A DNA stretch of 64,000 nucleotides from Helichrysum umbraculigerum (GCA_949592205.1 CATIUR010000003.1:163111759-163175758), one strand, 5' to 3'. Shown: positions 1 through 12,524, numbered from the stretch's first letter. Notes: generated by a model not told the origin, from the letters alone. Translations and numbers: made by a program.

Positions 1-2094
1 ATACTCAGTGTCAAACTGGATGCTAATGCAAACTCTAGAACATTTTAAAGCTACATACAGCCAAAAAAATAGCATAACTCCCCGATTAGAAGCGGGATTT
101 GTAGGAATAAGACACATTTTCTTTAATGTTTTTGATGTATGTATTTTAGTCTTCTCATTTTGATCAGGAGTGTATTTAAAAGCCAATTATACAACGCACT
201 TTAGAAATTTGAGGCTCAAAAATATACAAATGCATGGATACGCAATCACACACTAACACACAAAAAAGGAGCACACAATATTTATGTGGTTTACTCGATC
301 AGTGCCTAGTCCACTTATAAGCGCGAAGCAGTAATTCTAAGCTACGTTCAAGGGAAGGACCTGACAAGAGGCAGCCCCTCCCCTTGACCCCATCCAAGGC
401 GCTCAGGCACCATAGAACTCCTGCTCTGTGGTAACAACTAGACAATCTAGCAACAATTAGCGGCCACAACTTAACACTATCAGAGATATTGATAGCATGT
501 TCACTTTTTTCATTCATCCTTCCAGCTCAACTCACCTCCTATAACCCTAAAAACTTGGCAATGCAACCCAGGAAGTAAATCTTACTAGCTTCCCAGTTTC
601 TTAGAAGTATACAGGTAAAATCAAGTTAAAAGTATACAGGTAAAATCAAGTTTAAATCAGAAAGCAACTCAATGCTTTCGAATCACTGATTTACATAAGA
701 TGATACAGCAATATCCAGAAGTTCTCTTTTTTGACTCATATCCACACTCCAATGCAAATGGCCATTCAATCATTAATTTAGTGATATGTATGTTTGCATT
801 CTATTATAAGTCAAAAGACTTCCAAAATACTTGGGTTTGGGCAGGAGTGTCAGCGCAGAGTGCATTTTCTTTACCTGGTGTAAATGGAGCCCCCTTAACC
901 CCATAAATTCGAAGCTCCATAGGTATCCAAGGCATATAGTTGTACATGGTACCTCCATTTACATATATTAATAGCCTTAATCTACCATAAGAAATGATAT
1001 TATAAACCTGCAGCTAACCTCACCTTTCCTATCAAATGCCTGCAACTCTAAAATGACCATATTTATATTTATTGATGAACCTCTTATGGTTCCACTCAAG
1101 CAATTAAGTGCTAAAAAATCATTTGACCACCTAGATCTGCTTTGAAAAGAACAGTATGTTACAGCCTTACTGATTAACACAAAACCGTTCACCTAATACG
1201 CTTGGCAGTCTTAGGTTTAATCCCACATACGTCGTCAAATTTAAGTACCTCACCCGTTGGACCTTTGTACATGTGGTGGGGCGTTTTAAATGACCCTATT
1301 AGGGATGGTGTGATACCCCTGTCCCCAGCCATGATTGTAACCTTGTCTCTGGAGTTTGGCTCATTAGGTATGGCAACAAAAGGGCACCCGACAAGGATAA
1401 CTACTATCTTTTATATTGGGTATAATAATAATATTTCATAAAAATATTGTTTGGAGACTAAAATAGAGTTTTGAGTAGATCTTCACCTTCCACCAACTAC
1501 CCCCCTCTATCATGCAACAAACCTTGAGAAAAGCACACGGCATACTTCTAACACAACGCTTTTCCAAGCTTCAAAAGCTCCATAACAACTTAATTCAAGA
1601 CTTACAAACCCAGCATTTAGCTAGAAGGACTTGAAAAAACATAACAAATACCTTAAACAAGCAACACATAATCAAAATTCAACAATGTTGCTTTTAACTT
1701 TAACAGTTAAATTACCTATTAAAGCTCAAATATCTTAAAAACAAATCTAGACACCCTAAATAAGTTTCAAATTCATCTTTAACACACAACTTTTTTATAG
1801 AATACCAAATTACTTCGTTTGTGCCCTACTTACTATTCTTGTTTCCATCTGAGTCATTTAAATATGTTTTTGTACCATATGCGTTATTTTTTATCCGAAA
1901 AACCCATTATCAAGATTCTTCAATTTACATACAAAGAACTTAAGTTTCCACATGAAAATGTTGAGTTCACTATAAAAATGTTCACGTTTATATAAAAAAG
2001 CAAACTTTAAACAAGAAAAACGTTAAATCACCTACAAAAGGTCATATCTTTCTTAACGAAACAACAGGTAAAGTAAAAAAAAAAAAACATGATC
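1..2094. other. Spacer with no confident gene; may hold distal exons of the 2.1-2.5 kb gene
   Basis: I find no convincing coding exon here. The short open frames near 299-517, 700-958, 977-1192 and 1202-1441 match nothing I recognise. A block near 1201-1420 has a tRNA B-box-like string (GGTTTAATCCC, 1213-1223) and might be an old SINE, but I see no target duplication. Because the gene at 2109-2529 ends in a splice donor, its downstream exons or 3' UTR should lie here; I could not place them. Confidence 0.4.
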
Positions 2095-2108
2095 TTAATG
2101 AGATATAC

Positions 2109-2529
2109 CTTCAATAAAATAAACAGAAGAGGGCCAACCACGAGGAGATGAAACCGCCATCGACTCTTCATCAGTCAGCGGTTTAGTGAACTTTCTAAGC
2201 AAACTAACAATCCCCTGTGAATCATGTCTATGCCTACGTGGCGGAACCCAATAGGATGAACCAGGAACAAACGGAAGCCAATCAGGTGCTGATTGCCGTA
2301 CAATTATACTATGAATTGCATCTTCAAGTTTTCGTAACCCTAAAACCTCAACTTCGTTATCTGATGATGATTCCAGATCGATTTCGATTAATTGCGCTTT
2401 TCCTGATCGACTTGAGAATTGTTTATGTTGTCTGATTGATTGTAACGATAACGAATTGTTGATTGAATTTGATGATGATGACGATGATGTTGTTGATCGA
2501 ATTAGGGTTTGGGAAAGATAACGAGCCAT
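2109..2529 (-). CDS. 5' exon of a small unrecognised protein, possible organelle presequence
   Basis: The frame opens with MARYLSQTLIRSTTSSSSS. The first 40 or so residues are rich in Ser, Arg and Gln and almost free of acidic residues, as in mitochondrial or plastid presequences. An acidic patch follows (EIDLESSSDNEVEV), then a hydrophobic and aromatic block with DWLPFVPGSSYWVPPR. That mix suggests a real, constrained plant protein rather than a chance frame, but I do not recognise the family. The frame reaches codon 140 plus one base at a good donor (GAAG|GTATAT, minus strand); reading on adds only four residues before a stop. I therefore take 2109-2529 as exon 1. The next exon was not found. 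Confidence 0.55.
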
Positions 2530-2952
2530 TGGTTTTGGTAGTGGTTTTTGATTGATGAATTATCGGATGTGTGTGTGGAAATACACGGGTCCTATTATTA
2601 AAGCTACCCTGGCCCACCCTTTTTTCCATCTTCTACCCCGTGGCTCACCTTTTTTTTTTACTTTATAGGCATACCCCCTTTTTTTTTTTTTAATTTCTGC
2701 TCCTCTTTAGTCTAAAACTGAAACTGATTCTGTACTGAACTGAACCAAACTTAAATAAAACTAGACTGAAAAGGTGGGTCAGGGGTAGGAGCAGACTTTT
2801 TGGGGCGGCTTTAGATTCACCCGTGGAAATAATAGGGATATTATCATATTATGTTTATTAAGTTCATATTTAAAGGAAAATTATAAGTAGTCACTTTACC
2901 TCCTTTCAGTTTTAGACATTTTTCATTCAACACACAGACTAGTTTTTATATT

Positions 2953-3632
2953 GAGAAAATTACTGCAGTGGTCGGTCAACTCATCTCTTTTCACCCCATA
3001 GTCTGTGTCAGAAGCTTTTTCGTTGACAGTGGTCACTTACCCAGTGGATAAAAACAGCCCCAGCGGAGACCGAATAAGCCAATGAAATTACAACACGTGT
3101 CCATCAATATCCACGGTCAACGAAAATATCCACGGTCAACAGATAATATCCACTGGCTTTTAAAAATCACAATACCCACAGGATTTTCAAAAATCTCCAC
3201 GGGGTTGGGCAAAATACAGTGGGTATTGTGATTTTTAAAATCATGTGGAGATTTTTGAAAATCATGTGGAGATTTTTGAAAATCATGTGGGTATTGTACA
3301 TGATTTTCAAAAATCTCCACGGGGTTGGGCAAAATACAGTGGGTATTGTGATTTTTAAAATCATATGGAGATTTTTGAAAATCATGTGGAGATTTTTGAA
3401 AATCATGTGATATTGTGATTTTTAAAAGCCAGTAGATATTATCTGTTGACCGTGGATATTTTCGTTGACCGTGGATATTGATGGACACGTGTTGTAATTT
3501 CATTGGCTTATTCGGTTTTCGCTGGGGCTGTTTTTATCCACTGGGTAAGTGACCACTGTCAACGAAAAAGCTTCTGACACAGACCATAGGGTGAAAAGAG
3601 ATGCGTTGACCGACCACTAGAGTAATTTTCTC
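2953..3632. mobile_element. 680-bp long-TIR foldback element, Mutator-like (9-bp TSD)
   Basis: The two ends are long inverted repeats of about 220 bp: 2953-3180 pairs with 3410-3632, starting GAGAAAATTACT and ending AGTAATTTTCTC. A perfect 9-bp direct repeat TTTTATATT flanks it at 2944-2952 and 3633-3641. Long TIRs with a 9-bp duplication are typical of non-autonomous Mutator-like elements. The centre (3181-3410) has two tandem copies of a block that itself contains repeated GGAGATTTTTGAAAATCAT units in both orientations. It encodes no transposase; the open frames here come from the palindrome. Confidence 0.8.
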
Positions 3633-3641
3633 TTTTATATT

Positions 3642-4919
3642 TTACTCTGTAAGTACGCTCTCCTCGTTGAGTAGTTGTTGACCATTCCGTGAATTACACT
3701 GTTTTGAGTTTGTTTAGTTCAAGCATATTTGACTTCACGTTGAACTTGTACTAAATTTACTAATAGTGTAGTTTCAAGAAACGGGTTTAGAAAATTAGTA
3801 CCATGTTCAGCTCGTTTGAAACTTTTTACATATCGAGTCTAATGAGCTAATCGGGCTTAACTAATATGATTTGAATACAAGATCTCAGATTTAATGAGTT
3901 TGTGTGAATTCGTAGTCGAGCTATTATACAAACTTATAGATCCTTATCATGTTATCCATAACTACATGAGATTTGTTTATATTTTTCCAAAATTGGTGTA
4001 GGTGCTAAACGATTAGATATATACTTTGTGACTAAAATGAAAAGGTTTAAGACAGTTTATATAACGAGAAAGTATATTGTGTTGTTAATAGCAAAGTGCA
4101 ATCGTGCGGTTAGTTAAAAAAGAGACACTTTTTGCTTATGTACTAGTTTACTACTTGTGTTAGGAGGAAAGCAGAGTTTCGGACGTAGAAGGGAAGGGAA
4201 GGGAAGCAAGGTTTGGTCACGTGAGTTTGGGGCAGCCCCTGATTTTCATAGATATTTTAGGTACTTGGTTGGCGATTAAAAACTGTCATGTTAAATCAAA
4301 ATATTGGAGTATCAAATAATGGCAACTTTAGATTTAGAAAGGATACGATGATATATTAAGTACTAACAACCCAAATCGATGAATGACACTTTTCTTGTAG
4401 TGAAAGAGGTAGTGACTACAACCTAGCTAATCTTATGATATACTTTGAAGAGCCATTAATCTTGTATAATCGAAATCTGAACAAACAATTTGTCATTAAA
4501 AACAAAATCAAATGTTGAGAATTCTAAACTTATCATATAGATCGAACGAGCTATAACAAAATGGAACTAAATTAGATTACACCTAGTGATACATATCTTC
4601 TGAAGCTGTATTTATAAAAGAAACTAAGAATGCTAGCTGAGGTTAGTCGATCTAACCAAAGTTGGTTCGCCTGCTAAAATTAAAATATCAATTTCATTCT
4701 AGTTCATCAAATTTTCACTCAAAAGAATTCATATTCCTTTAATTTCAATTTCTTTGATGATTCCAGTTTTATCAAAAACATTTCGAGAGCCAAACACACC
4801 CTATGGACTTACTGGTTCATATATACCTTAATCTCATATCTAGCACACCAACCATATAACAAATAGTGCAACCTTGATTTATCCCTTTTGAGTCTTCCTA
4901 AAAAGTAACAAAAGTTGTT
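3642..4919. other. AT-rich spacer downstream of the ANTH gene
   Basis: No gene is visible. It holds a short GGGAA run near 4188-4206 and probably the 3' UTR of the minus-strand ANTH gene directly to the left of its stop codon near 4920. Confidence 0.4.
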
Positions 4920-7900
4920 CTAGATTAACCCATGATTTGCATGTGACGGTGTACTACTTTGAGGATGCTCGTAAATATCTCCAAACGGATTTGAAGTCCC
5001 CAAAGGATACCGGTTACTGTAAGGTACCGACATGTTTTGTTGTTGATATGGTTGCTGATACATCCGCGAATATTGCTTTTGATATGATTGTCGTTGTTGA
5101 TGCTGTTGTTGTTGGTTCATCTTCATTTGTTGTTGTTGTTGTTGATGATACATTGCCATTTGTACATTCAGAGGAGGTGATACTCCACTCGACATGATGA
5201 ATGGGTCTTTTAATTGTAGTTGCAGTGGTGGTTGATCGAAAGGATTATATTGCATATCACTTCCATTTGTTGTGCTATGTCCTGCATTTTGTAGTTGCAT
5301 TTGTTTTCTTGCTGCATCATCTTCGTATAAACTGTCTAGTAAGAACTTGTCGAATCCCCCACTCTTAAATAAAAACAAAACTCACAGTAAGAAAAGGACC
5401 CAAATTTTAAGTAGAGTTTTTCTCTCTAATAGTTGGATAAAAACTAACCAATTTGGCTTGTGACGTATTGTTACTAGTGTTGATGTTATTTTCGACGAGC
5501 TCAAGCTCCCATCCTGGTGTCTTTTCAATTTCGCACCAGTTTATAGACGATGATTGATGATTATTACCTGCAAATTAGTTCTGTTATGCCATGTCTAAAT
5601 TTTATATAGAATATTGAAAAATAATAGTACATAAATAAGCTCATACCATTGTGAACAATAGCAAGTGCCATTGCATTGCTTTCATCTAATTCTAGAGCTT
5701 TTGGATTTATTTGTTTCATCCCCCGTACATAAAAGTTATAGTTTTTATATAATGTTAATATATATCCAGCGAGACTCGAATCCTTTGATTGTTAATAAGT
5801 ACCAATGTGGAAAATATTCGGCTCAACCTCTTACGGGGCCTAAAGCGAACATGATTTATGAGGCCTTGTTGATTTTATATAAATACTAGTTTTATGTTGT
5901 TTTTTAAGCAAATTTAATTAAATGTACTCGATATAGTATGTAAAATCTACTTTTTTATATAAAAATGCCGGTCCATCCATTGTGTTGTGACATAACACGT
6001 TGAATAGTTAGTTGATTAATAAATTTTGACGAAAATTGAAAGAAAAAAACCCACCAAATTAAGCAAAGTATCATTTCAAAGAACATATTCAATCTCTAGC
6101 TTACATATATAATATAAAATTTTGAGATGAGATCGAATTGTCGACTAAGGGGTCTTTTGTTTTCCATTAAAAAGCCCTTAATACCCCTTATGTCTTTTTT
6201 GACCATACATTCCAATAATAAGCTTGTTTGATAAAATTTTCCCTTTAAGATGTAAAAAGTCTTAAAACCTCTTAATACCCACTTACCGAATAAGCAATAT
6301 TATTTAACTTATTGCATCTGATCGAATGTAGGTATTCATAGCTAGAAAGAGAAATAAAATAATAAAATTGTGACAAGTGAGTAGAGGTGACCTCGATGAG
6401 TTATATATATATTTTTTTAGTTATAATTTGCTTATCATTTTGTGTTCGATTATTCATTTTAGTTTATAACCTTTTTAATAAATTTTATGTTCATATACAT
6501 ACTATTTTTTGTTTTTATTTTAAATTTGAATATTACTTGATTAAAATGAGCAATTCAAAAACTCTACAAATGAAGAAAAGAAAAGAAGGAATAATATATA
6601 TTTAGAGGTTTTACTACTTTATACATCAAACAATATTAATAATTATGAATTCAGATTTTAGACGCCACATCTTAATATTTAGAACTGATATAAGATTTCA
6701 GCTTTCAGCATCCAGAAAAAACAAAAGACCCCTAATTATAGCTAGACTTAGGGATCTACATTTTTTGCTCTTTACTTATATACTGGTTTTATCAAAAGTT
6801 TAAGCTATGAATATAAAATACAACAATACTTTACGTACATTTAATATCTAATATACAATTCAATATAACTCATTTACTCAATCACATGTACCACGTTTCA
6901 AAAGATTGAGTTGATTATTTGAACAATATAATAAAACAATAATGCGCAAGAAAATGATCAGGGAATTCAACAGTGAAAATGTACAATTTATGAGAAAATT
7001 GCTTTGATGATAACTAATGAAAAACAAAGATTGAACCTAATTAAAGATATGAAAAATACAAAATTGAATACTTTTTATTGAAATCACTTAGAATTAAGTG
7101 ACGAATGGGTCTAGTCTTTTTTTCCCGTATAAAATGTGCTTAATATCTTACGAGTTAAGCTTTTCAAATCTTATAATGTCATTTTTTTTATAAAAAAAAA
7201 AGTGGTTTCAATTTCTTAGAACTTATATTATTTGAAGCATTAAAATTCTAAAATTGTTGAGAAATCTTGTCGTTGTTCTATTTCCAATGAATTGAATGAC
7301 ATAAATATTTTGGGGCCTTTAAAAATCGAGGGCCTAAAACCTTAGCTTTACTGGCCTTACCGTTAAGCCACCCCTGCTAACCAATAGATCGCTATCATTG
7401 GTAGCTGATACGGATGCTGGACTACTGTCTTGTTTAGACTCAGACTCTGGCTCGGGCTCAAGATCAGGCTCAATTAGCATTGGTTCTTTGTCTTCAACTT
7501 GTTCATCGATAGTTTCTTGTGAGTCAGAATCTTCACTTGGTTCTTCTTTAATACCCTCATACTCCTAGTTCCATTTGAACAAAAACATCATCCCATATAG
7601 CCGTTTTCAAGTGTACCATGTTTCAGTTTGGAAAAAATTTAAAATGTTCGTACCAGTCTCCCAATTGAAACTGAACCTACTGAAGGAGCTTCTCTAATAT
7701 ATTCCTCCATTGTCGCAAGGAACGAAGGTGGTGGCTACAAAAAAAAAAGTATATACTAAATGCATCATGTTAACAGTAAGACCCATAAATACAACTTTAG
7801 GCTCATTGACACATTTAGATACCTGTCTCAATGTTGGAAACTGAAAGTTCCTTGCAAGATCCAAATGTCTACAGTAGTCATATAGCTCAGCAAGGTACTC

Positions 7901-9695
7901 TGCCTAAATGAAAATGTGTAAAAAGATAGCGATTTTGCTTGTGTCTTTTTAAAATTTAACATATCTAACTCTAGGTTCATTTAATCAACAGTTATATACC
8001 TGTTTTCCGGCCTTTTTGTAGATATTCAAAGCTTTTACTGCGTCGTGTTTAGGCATGTCAAAGTACTAAAATAAGTTAACACTGATTAGGCCTCATATCA
8101 ACGAAAAGACTCAAATTTAATCGAATATGATAATAAGATGTATAGAAGAGCAATAACAAATCGACCAGATTTATGATTCCATCATTGATGGAACAATAGA
8201 TCTTGAAGCTTTCTTTGAGAACTAGAGCCAGGGCATATTGCACAAGATGGTTGTGGTAAGCAGCTCCCTCAGGCTAAAAAGCACCAACGTATTTAGTGTT
8301 AAAACTTTAAGAAAGACACAAAACAAACTATATAAAGCATTCACCTGACATGCAATGAGACGATAAAGAAGTTGTTGCATTGCTGGTAGTTGCTCTAGTA
8401 GCTCGTCACTAGTCAATACCCGCGTTCTACTATACCCCTTCACAAAATGTAATCGCCATTTAGATGGATCCTTTTCGTGACAGAATACAAACTTTTCTGA
8501 CCCAAAAATAATTTTTAAATGTCTTAGTTTTGTGGTTTATAGCAGTAACAAAGAAATTAGTAAAAGCATTATACCTTGCCTACTCCTGGCACACGTCTAC
8601 TCAACCGTTCTGACTCGATATCATATCCTAACAATCTAAAACACTCTAGTCGTTCTTCAAGAAACATTCCATAAGTTCGAACCCATGCAGAGCAATCCCA
8701 TGCTTTTTTCCAAGATCATATATAATGTTAGAAGACAAATTTATAGCAAAATTATAACCTTTACAAAAGAAGGGTTCTTGTTTTTTTTTTTTACCTAGAG
8801 GGCTCGAATCGTCTTTAAAATTTGAGATTTGAGAAACTTGTCCTCGATGCGAATAATTCAGTAACTCTTTCTCTAAAGGAAGGATCACCTTCCCTTAATG
8901 TTCTATGAAACACTATCAATGTCTTTATCGCGACCTGCATAAACCAAATCGTCACGAAAATCATTCAATAATACACTATTCCACATAATGGTGAAACGTT
9001 GTCACTTAATTTATTGTTGTTGCTCTGTTTTTTATTATAACAAAATCTTAGTTACATAACATTATATTCGCCTAGTATAATGAACATGCAATTAGGTTGC
9101 TACAGCTTACAGTTCAACCTACGACAGATCGACCGGCTTTTGTCATGACATGTAAACTCTACAACCGTAAAGATAGTGAAGAAGAAGACTTTACAATCCA
9201 ATTTCTAGTCTTCGATAATCTTCTGTAAAGCGCATGAATACTATATGCAACATCCGCTCGCGGTACCATTGCAGATGTAGCCGAAAATATCTCTACAATT
9301 AATTCAAAACAAAATATCTTTCAAACATAATGCAACATACACATAATAATAATAAAAATATAGACATATAAGATCAAATTCAAATAAATTAGCAACCTAA
9401 GATATCAAAATCTTAAACTCACTTCTAACATGGCGATCTTTTGGAGGACATTCGACGTGATTTGTAGCTTTGACAATGGCAATGTCCAAATCCTAACATC
9501 AAAAAATATGATCATAAAATCGAAATGTAATACGATTATTAAATCTGAAAATACAAGAATTTAATCATGAAAAAATAATTGATTTGAATTTGAACATATA
9601 TATACCTTGAATTCGCTATTAACCTTTGCAAGGCCAACCTTTGTGGAGTCCTTGAGAGCCCCACAGGCTTTTCTAAAGGTGTCAAATGTACCCAT
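4920..9695 (-). pseudogene. ANTH-domain (AP180/CALM-type) clathrin assembly protein gene, 14 exons, frameshifted
   Basis: Plant AP180-like proteins bind phosphoinositides with an N-terminal ANTH domain and recruit clathrin at the plasma membrane or trans-Golgi. Minus-strand exons: 9606-9695, 9423-9492, 9195-9292, 8795-8934, 8575-8702, 8345-8437, 8166-8273, 8000-8065, 7823-7903, 7654-7734, about 7390-7564, about 5647-5715, 5449-5567, 4920-5363. Family hallmarks in order: MGTFDTFRKACGALKD, VKATNHVECPPKDRH, KTLIVFHRTLREGD, WDCSAWVRTYGMFLEE, LLEQLPAMQQLLYRL, FDMPKHDAVKALNIYKKAG, LARNFQFPTLRQ, PPPSFLATMEEYIREAP, an acidic linker, then GWELELVE, SGGFDKFLLDSLYEDD and a Gln-rich tail with NPF motifs. 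Expected length is near 590 residues, the family norm. Defects: one extra base at 8868-8870 shifts exon 4; the exon 7 donor (CTG|GTCGAT) is weak; exon 12 has no clear acceptor. Family identity is secure. It may be a recent pseudogene, or the frameshift may be a sequence error. Confidence 0.85.
5716..7389. other. Long intron between ANTH exons 11 and 12, no gene inside
   Basis: This 1.7-kb stretch separates the acidic-linker exon from the INPKALELDESNAMALA exon. It contains a minus-strand B-box-like string near 5770-5790 (GGATTCGAGTC), possibly an old SINE, and otherwise AT-rich DNA. A good donor (ACG|GTAAGG on the minus strand) lies near 7358. No clean acceptor precedes exon 12, which suggests an insertion or deletion damaged the intron end. 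Confidence 0.4.
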
Positions 9696-9944
9696 TTATT
9701 ATTTTTAAATCAAATCTCCATTCATAAATATAAATATAGTTAATTAATAAATTCATCAAGAATGAAATTCAATTATGAAGAAGAAGATGAATGTCCGGAA
9801 AAGGGTTTTGTTGTTGTCGTTTGATTTAGCAATAAAATTGCTCGACTATACACTGATTGTGATTAGAGAGTAATATTACTTATTTATAAAGTAGTATGTA
9901 GTATATACAATATTAATTGTACAACAACAGAATACTTAGATCAG
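9696..9944 (-). promoter_or_regulatory. 5' UTR and upstream region of the ANTH gene
   Basis: The stretch directly upstream of the ANTH start codon (start at 9693-9695) contains a block at about 9762-9840 recognisable in three other places in the window, near 21315-21395, 25690-25805 and 52060-52125. Its recurrence beside copies of ANTH exons marks it as the transcribed leader of this gene. No TATA box was assigned. Confidence 0.45.
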
Positions 9945-10292
9945 TTATTTATACCTTTGTTGTGTATTAATTTCCGTCGTCACATAAATGGTTACTTCTT
10001 TCTCGTTCTCATACATGCTAAGCATCACCATAAAGTTCTCATCGGTATCAAGCTCAATAAAAGATTGCTCTTTCGCGTACTTGTCAGCAAAAACTATTGA
10101 CAACAATAAGTCGTTTCTAGACGGATAACGTTTTATCACTTCTTAAGTTAGTTGAGTCAGGTTGTATGAGCCCGTCTCCATATAAATACATTTTTGGGAG
10201 CCAAAATAATATTTCTTCCTGCTCGAGTTCTTGACTAGTCGAAAATAACCTCCATATTTCAATTTAAGCTTGTACTTAGATGGTACTTGCAT
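9945..10292 (-). pseudogene. MuDR-like transposase N-terminal fragment
   Basis: A minus-strand frame starts near 10292 (MQVPSKYKLKLKYGGYF) and runs to 9945, broken by one in-frame TAA just before the codons for EVIKRYPSRNDLLL. The last part has ELDTDENFMVMLSMYEN and VTIYVTTE. This resembles the PB1-like N-terminal region of plant MuDR transposases, which often ends in a DDFMVML-type block. No catalytic DDE core, zinc knuckle or SWIM domain follows, so it is a remnant. The assignment is by pattern only. Confidence 0.45.
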
Positions 10293-10966
10293 GAAATGAT
10301 TGGATTACACAAACAACAATGTACCTATCTCAATCAATAACAATAATTTTCACAGTAGGACAATTGCAAAAACTTACTCAATTATTGGTGATTCAGCCAT
10401 GTATTCCCATGTTGGTCTTGATGTGTCAAGAATAGAAATTTCAACTGTATCATCCATGTTTGATAAAAGGTGTAAACGAATTGCTATAAGAAGGCCCAAG
10501 TATTAGTGGTACTTTCCTGTGTAAAAAGATCACATATATATAATTACCACTTTTTGATCACACAACTATGTAATATAGAATCAACCAACTAACCTTATGT
10601 TATACGCAGTATCACCCAAACCTAGGGTTTTTTCTTCCAAAGCGACTGGTAAGAACAAGAAAACGATGATCACGAACCATGAGTTATACATATGTGTACC
10701 CAACTGGCAAGAAGCATGGGTTTTTTTGGCGGGAAAACACGATTCTTTGGCGCCGCTAATTTGTTTCATGGGGGAGAAGAAAGCGCAAATTGGAGCAAAA
10801 TAGTTTATCGGTATTAAATTTAGGATTTTATGGTGATATAATGTTGACTTTTCTATTAGTTGGATATATATGTAATTAAATTTTTTGATAGGATATATAT
10901 GTAATTTAAAAGGTTTGGGAGGACATACATGTAATTCTCCCTAATAATAATAGAAAAGTAGGGTGG
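10293..10966. other. Spacer upstream of the foldback element
   Basis: No gene is seen. A block at about 10590-10800 is richer in GC than its surroundings and includes GGCGGGAAAA (10728-10737), which could be a promoter or TIR remnant. Its overlapping frames on both strands match no family I know. Confidence 0.3.
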
Positions 10967-11740
10967 GGTTCAAATGAGAATAGGAATTTGTGTGAGAATA
11001 AGGGAACCAATGATATTGTGCCATGTGTACAAAGAGAATGCTCCGCATACAAAACTCATTTACCCCCAACATCAATTATCTCACAAACGACAAATCGAAA
11101 AATTATGAAAATTGCACCATTAAATTCAGCGTTTTATCCTCTTCGATTTGCCGTCTCTCAAGGCATACTTTTGACAATTTTTTTTTTCCATTTTTTGGTG
11201 GGTTTTACAAATTAGTAACACATGTGTTAGGGTTTGGGGTTTAGGGGTTAGGGTTGGGGTTTGGGGTTTCTCCCCGAAACCCCAAACCTCAAACCCTAAA
11301 CCCTAACCTCTAAACCCCAAACCCTAAACGCTTTACAAAACTCTAAACCCTAAATCATACTAAACCCTAAATCTTAAACCCTACTAAACCCTAAACCCTA
11401 AACCTTAAACCCTACTAAACCCTAAACCCTACTAAACCCTAAACCCTAACCTTAACCACAAATTAAATGTATAACCAATCACTAACACATGTGTTACTAA
11501 TTTATAAAACCCACCAAAAAATGGAAGAAAAAAAAAAGTCATCGAAAGTATGCCTTGAGGGACGACAAATCGAAGAGGAGAAAAAACTGAATTTTATGAT
11601 GCAATTTTCATGATTTTTCGACTTACCGTTTGTGAGATATTTAATTTTTAAAAATGTGGAGGAGAGAGAATAAAGTGACACATGACATAAATCTGTTGGT
11701 TCCCTCATTCTCACTCAAAGTTGGTGTACTCATTTGAACC
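10967..11740. mobile_element. Foldback element 1, with telomere-like repeats at its tip
   Basis: The arms run inward from GGTTCAAATGAGAATAGG (10967) and CCTCATTCTCACTC...CATTTGAACC (ending 11740) and pair over about 240 bp each, including a CACATGTGTTA block near the hairpin tip on both sides. Between the tips lie G-rich telomere-like repeats (11224-11269) followed by C-rich ones (11276-11452). Relatives occur at 11786-14160 and 63320-63636. No transposase is encoded and I found no clear TSD. Confidence 0.65.
11224..11452. repeat. Inverted interstitial telomere-like repeats (TTTAGGG type)
   Basis: First come degenerate GGGTTTAGGG/GGGTTTGGGG units, then many AAACCCT units with variants such as AAACCCTACT. 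AAACCCT is the common plant telomere repeat. The change of strand between the two halves makes the block itself palindromic, in the loop of foldback element 1. Confidence 0.8.
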
Positions 11741-12524
11741 TTACTATAGTAAAGTAATACTAATTGAGTTAAAACTAACCTTTATAGTTTTATAGGTTTA
11801 AATGAGAATGGAAATTTTCGTGAGAAAATGCGACACAATGGAATAAAATCCATTTTATCTCATATTTTTAAAAGTTAATTATCTCAATAATGACTCATTG
11901 AAATATTCAAGATCAGAGAGGAATGACCATTTAGGAGGGCAAGGGACTAGTTTGCAATTTTAAAAAAATAAGAATAGGGCTCGCTCTCTTTTTTCTTTTC
12001 TAAAAACACACACCAACACTCGTAACTTTCTCCCTGTCCCTTTCTCTTCACTAGAAGATACCAGCACAACACCACCACCACCTTCGTCCACCACCTGCCG
12101 GAGTCACCGCCGAAACCAGCGCCGGCCGGAATCACTACCATAACCACCGCTGACCGTCGTCACCACCCTATCTGACAAAATCAGAGCAGATTTCAATATG
12201 TCTATCACCCTATCTGATTTTGTGTTGAAATTCGACTGAATTCTTGCTGCTCAGATGGTTTTAACTACCGCCGTTTCGTATCTCACCGTTCTCTATGCTC
12301 CGATTAACGATCTCCTTCGTGGCAATTCTGGACTCTTGTTGTTTCTCGTCTTCTTGCCGTTCATCTGTACGTTATGAAACGAAACCCTACATCTTAAATT
12401 TTGTTACTCTGTTTATTATTATGAAATTAGTGTGTGGATTTAATTGATTATATGGTTTTTACGAAAGGAAACCCTACATCTTAAAAAGTTTTTGTGTATG
12501 GATATGTTTTTTTATTAGGTTAAA

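Noticed and set aside
299..517. 72-codon minus-strand ORF
   Set aside because: No homology that I recognise, and its composition does not look constrained.
3117..3503. Open frames on both strands with repeated DFQKSP-type peptides
   Set aside because: They arise from the internal repeats of the long-TIR element; no start context or homology.
11224..11452. A chromosome end (telomere)
   Set aside because: The repeats are degenerate, change strand midway and lie inside a foldback element with unique DNA on both sides.
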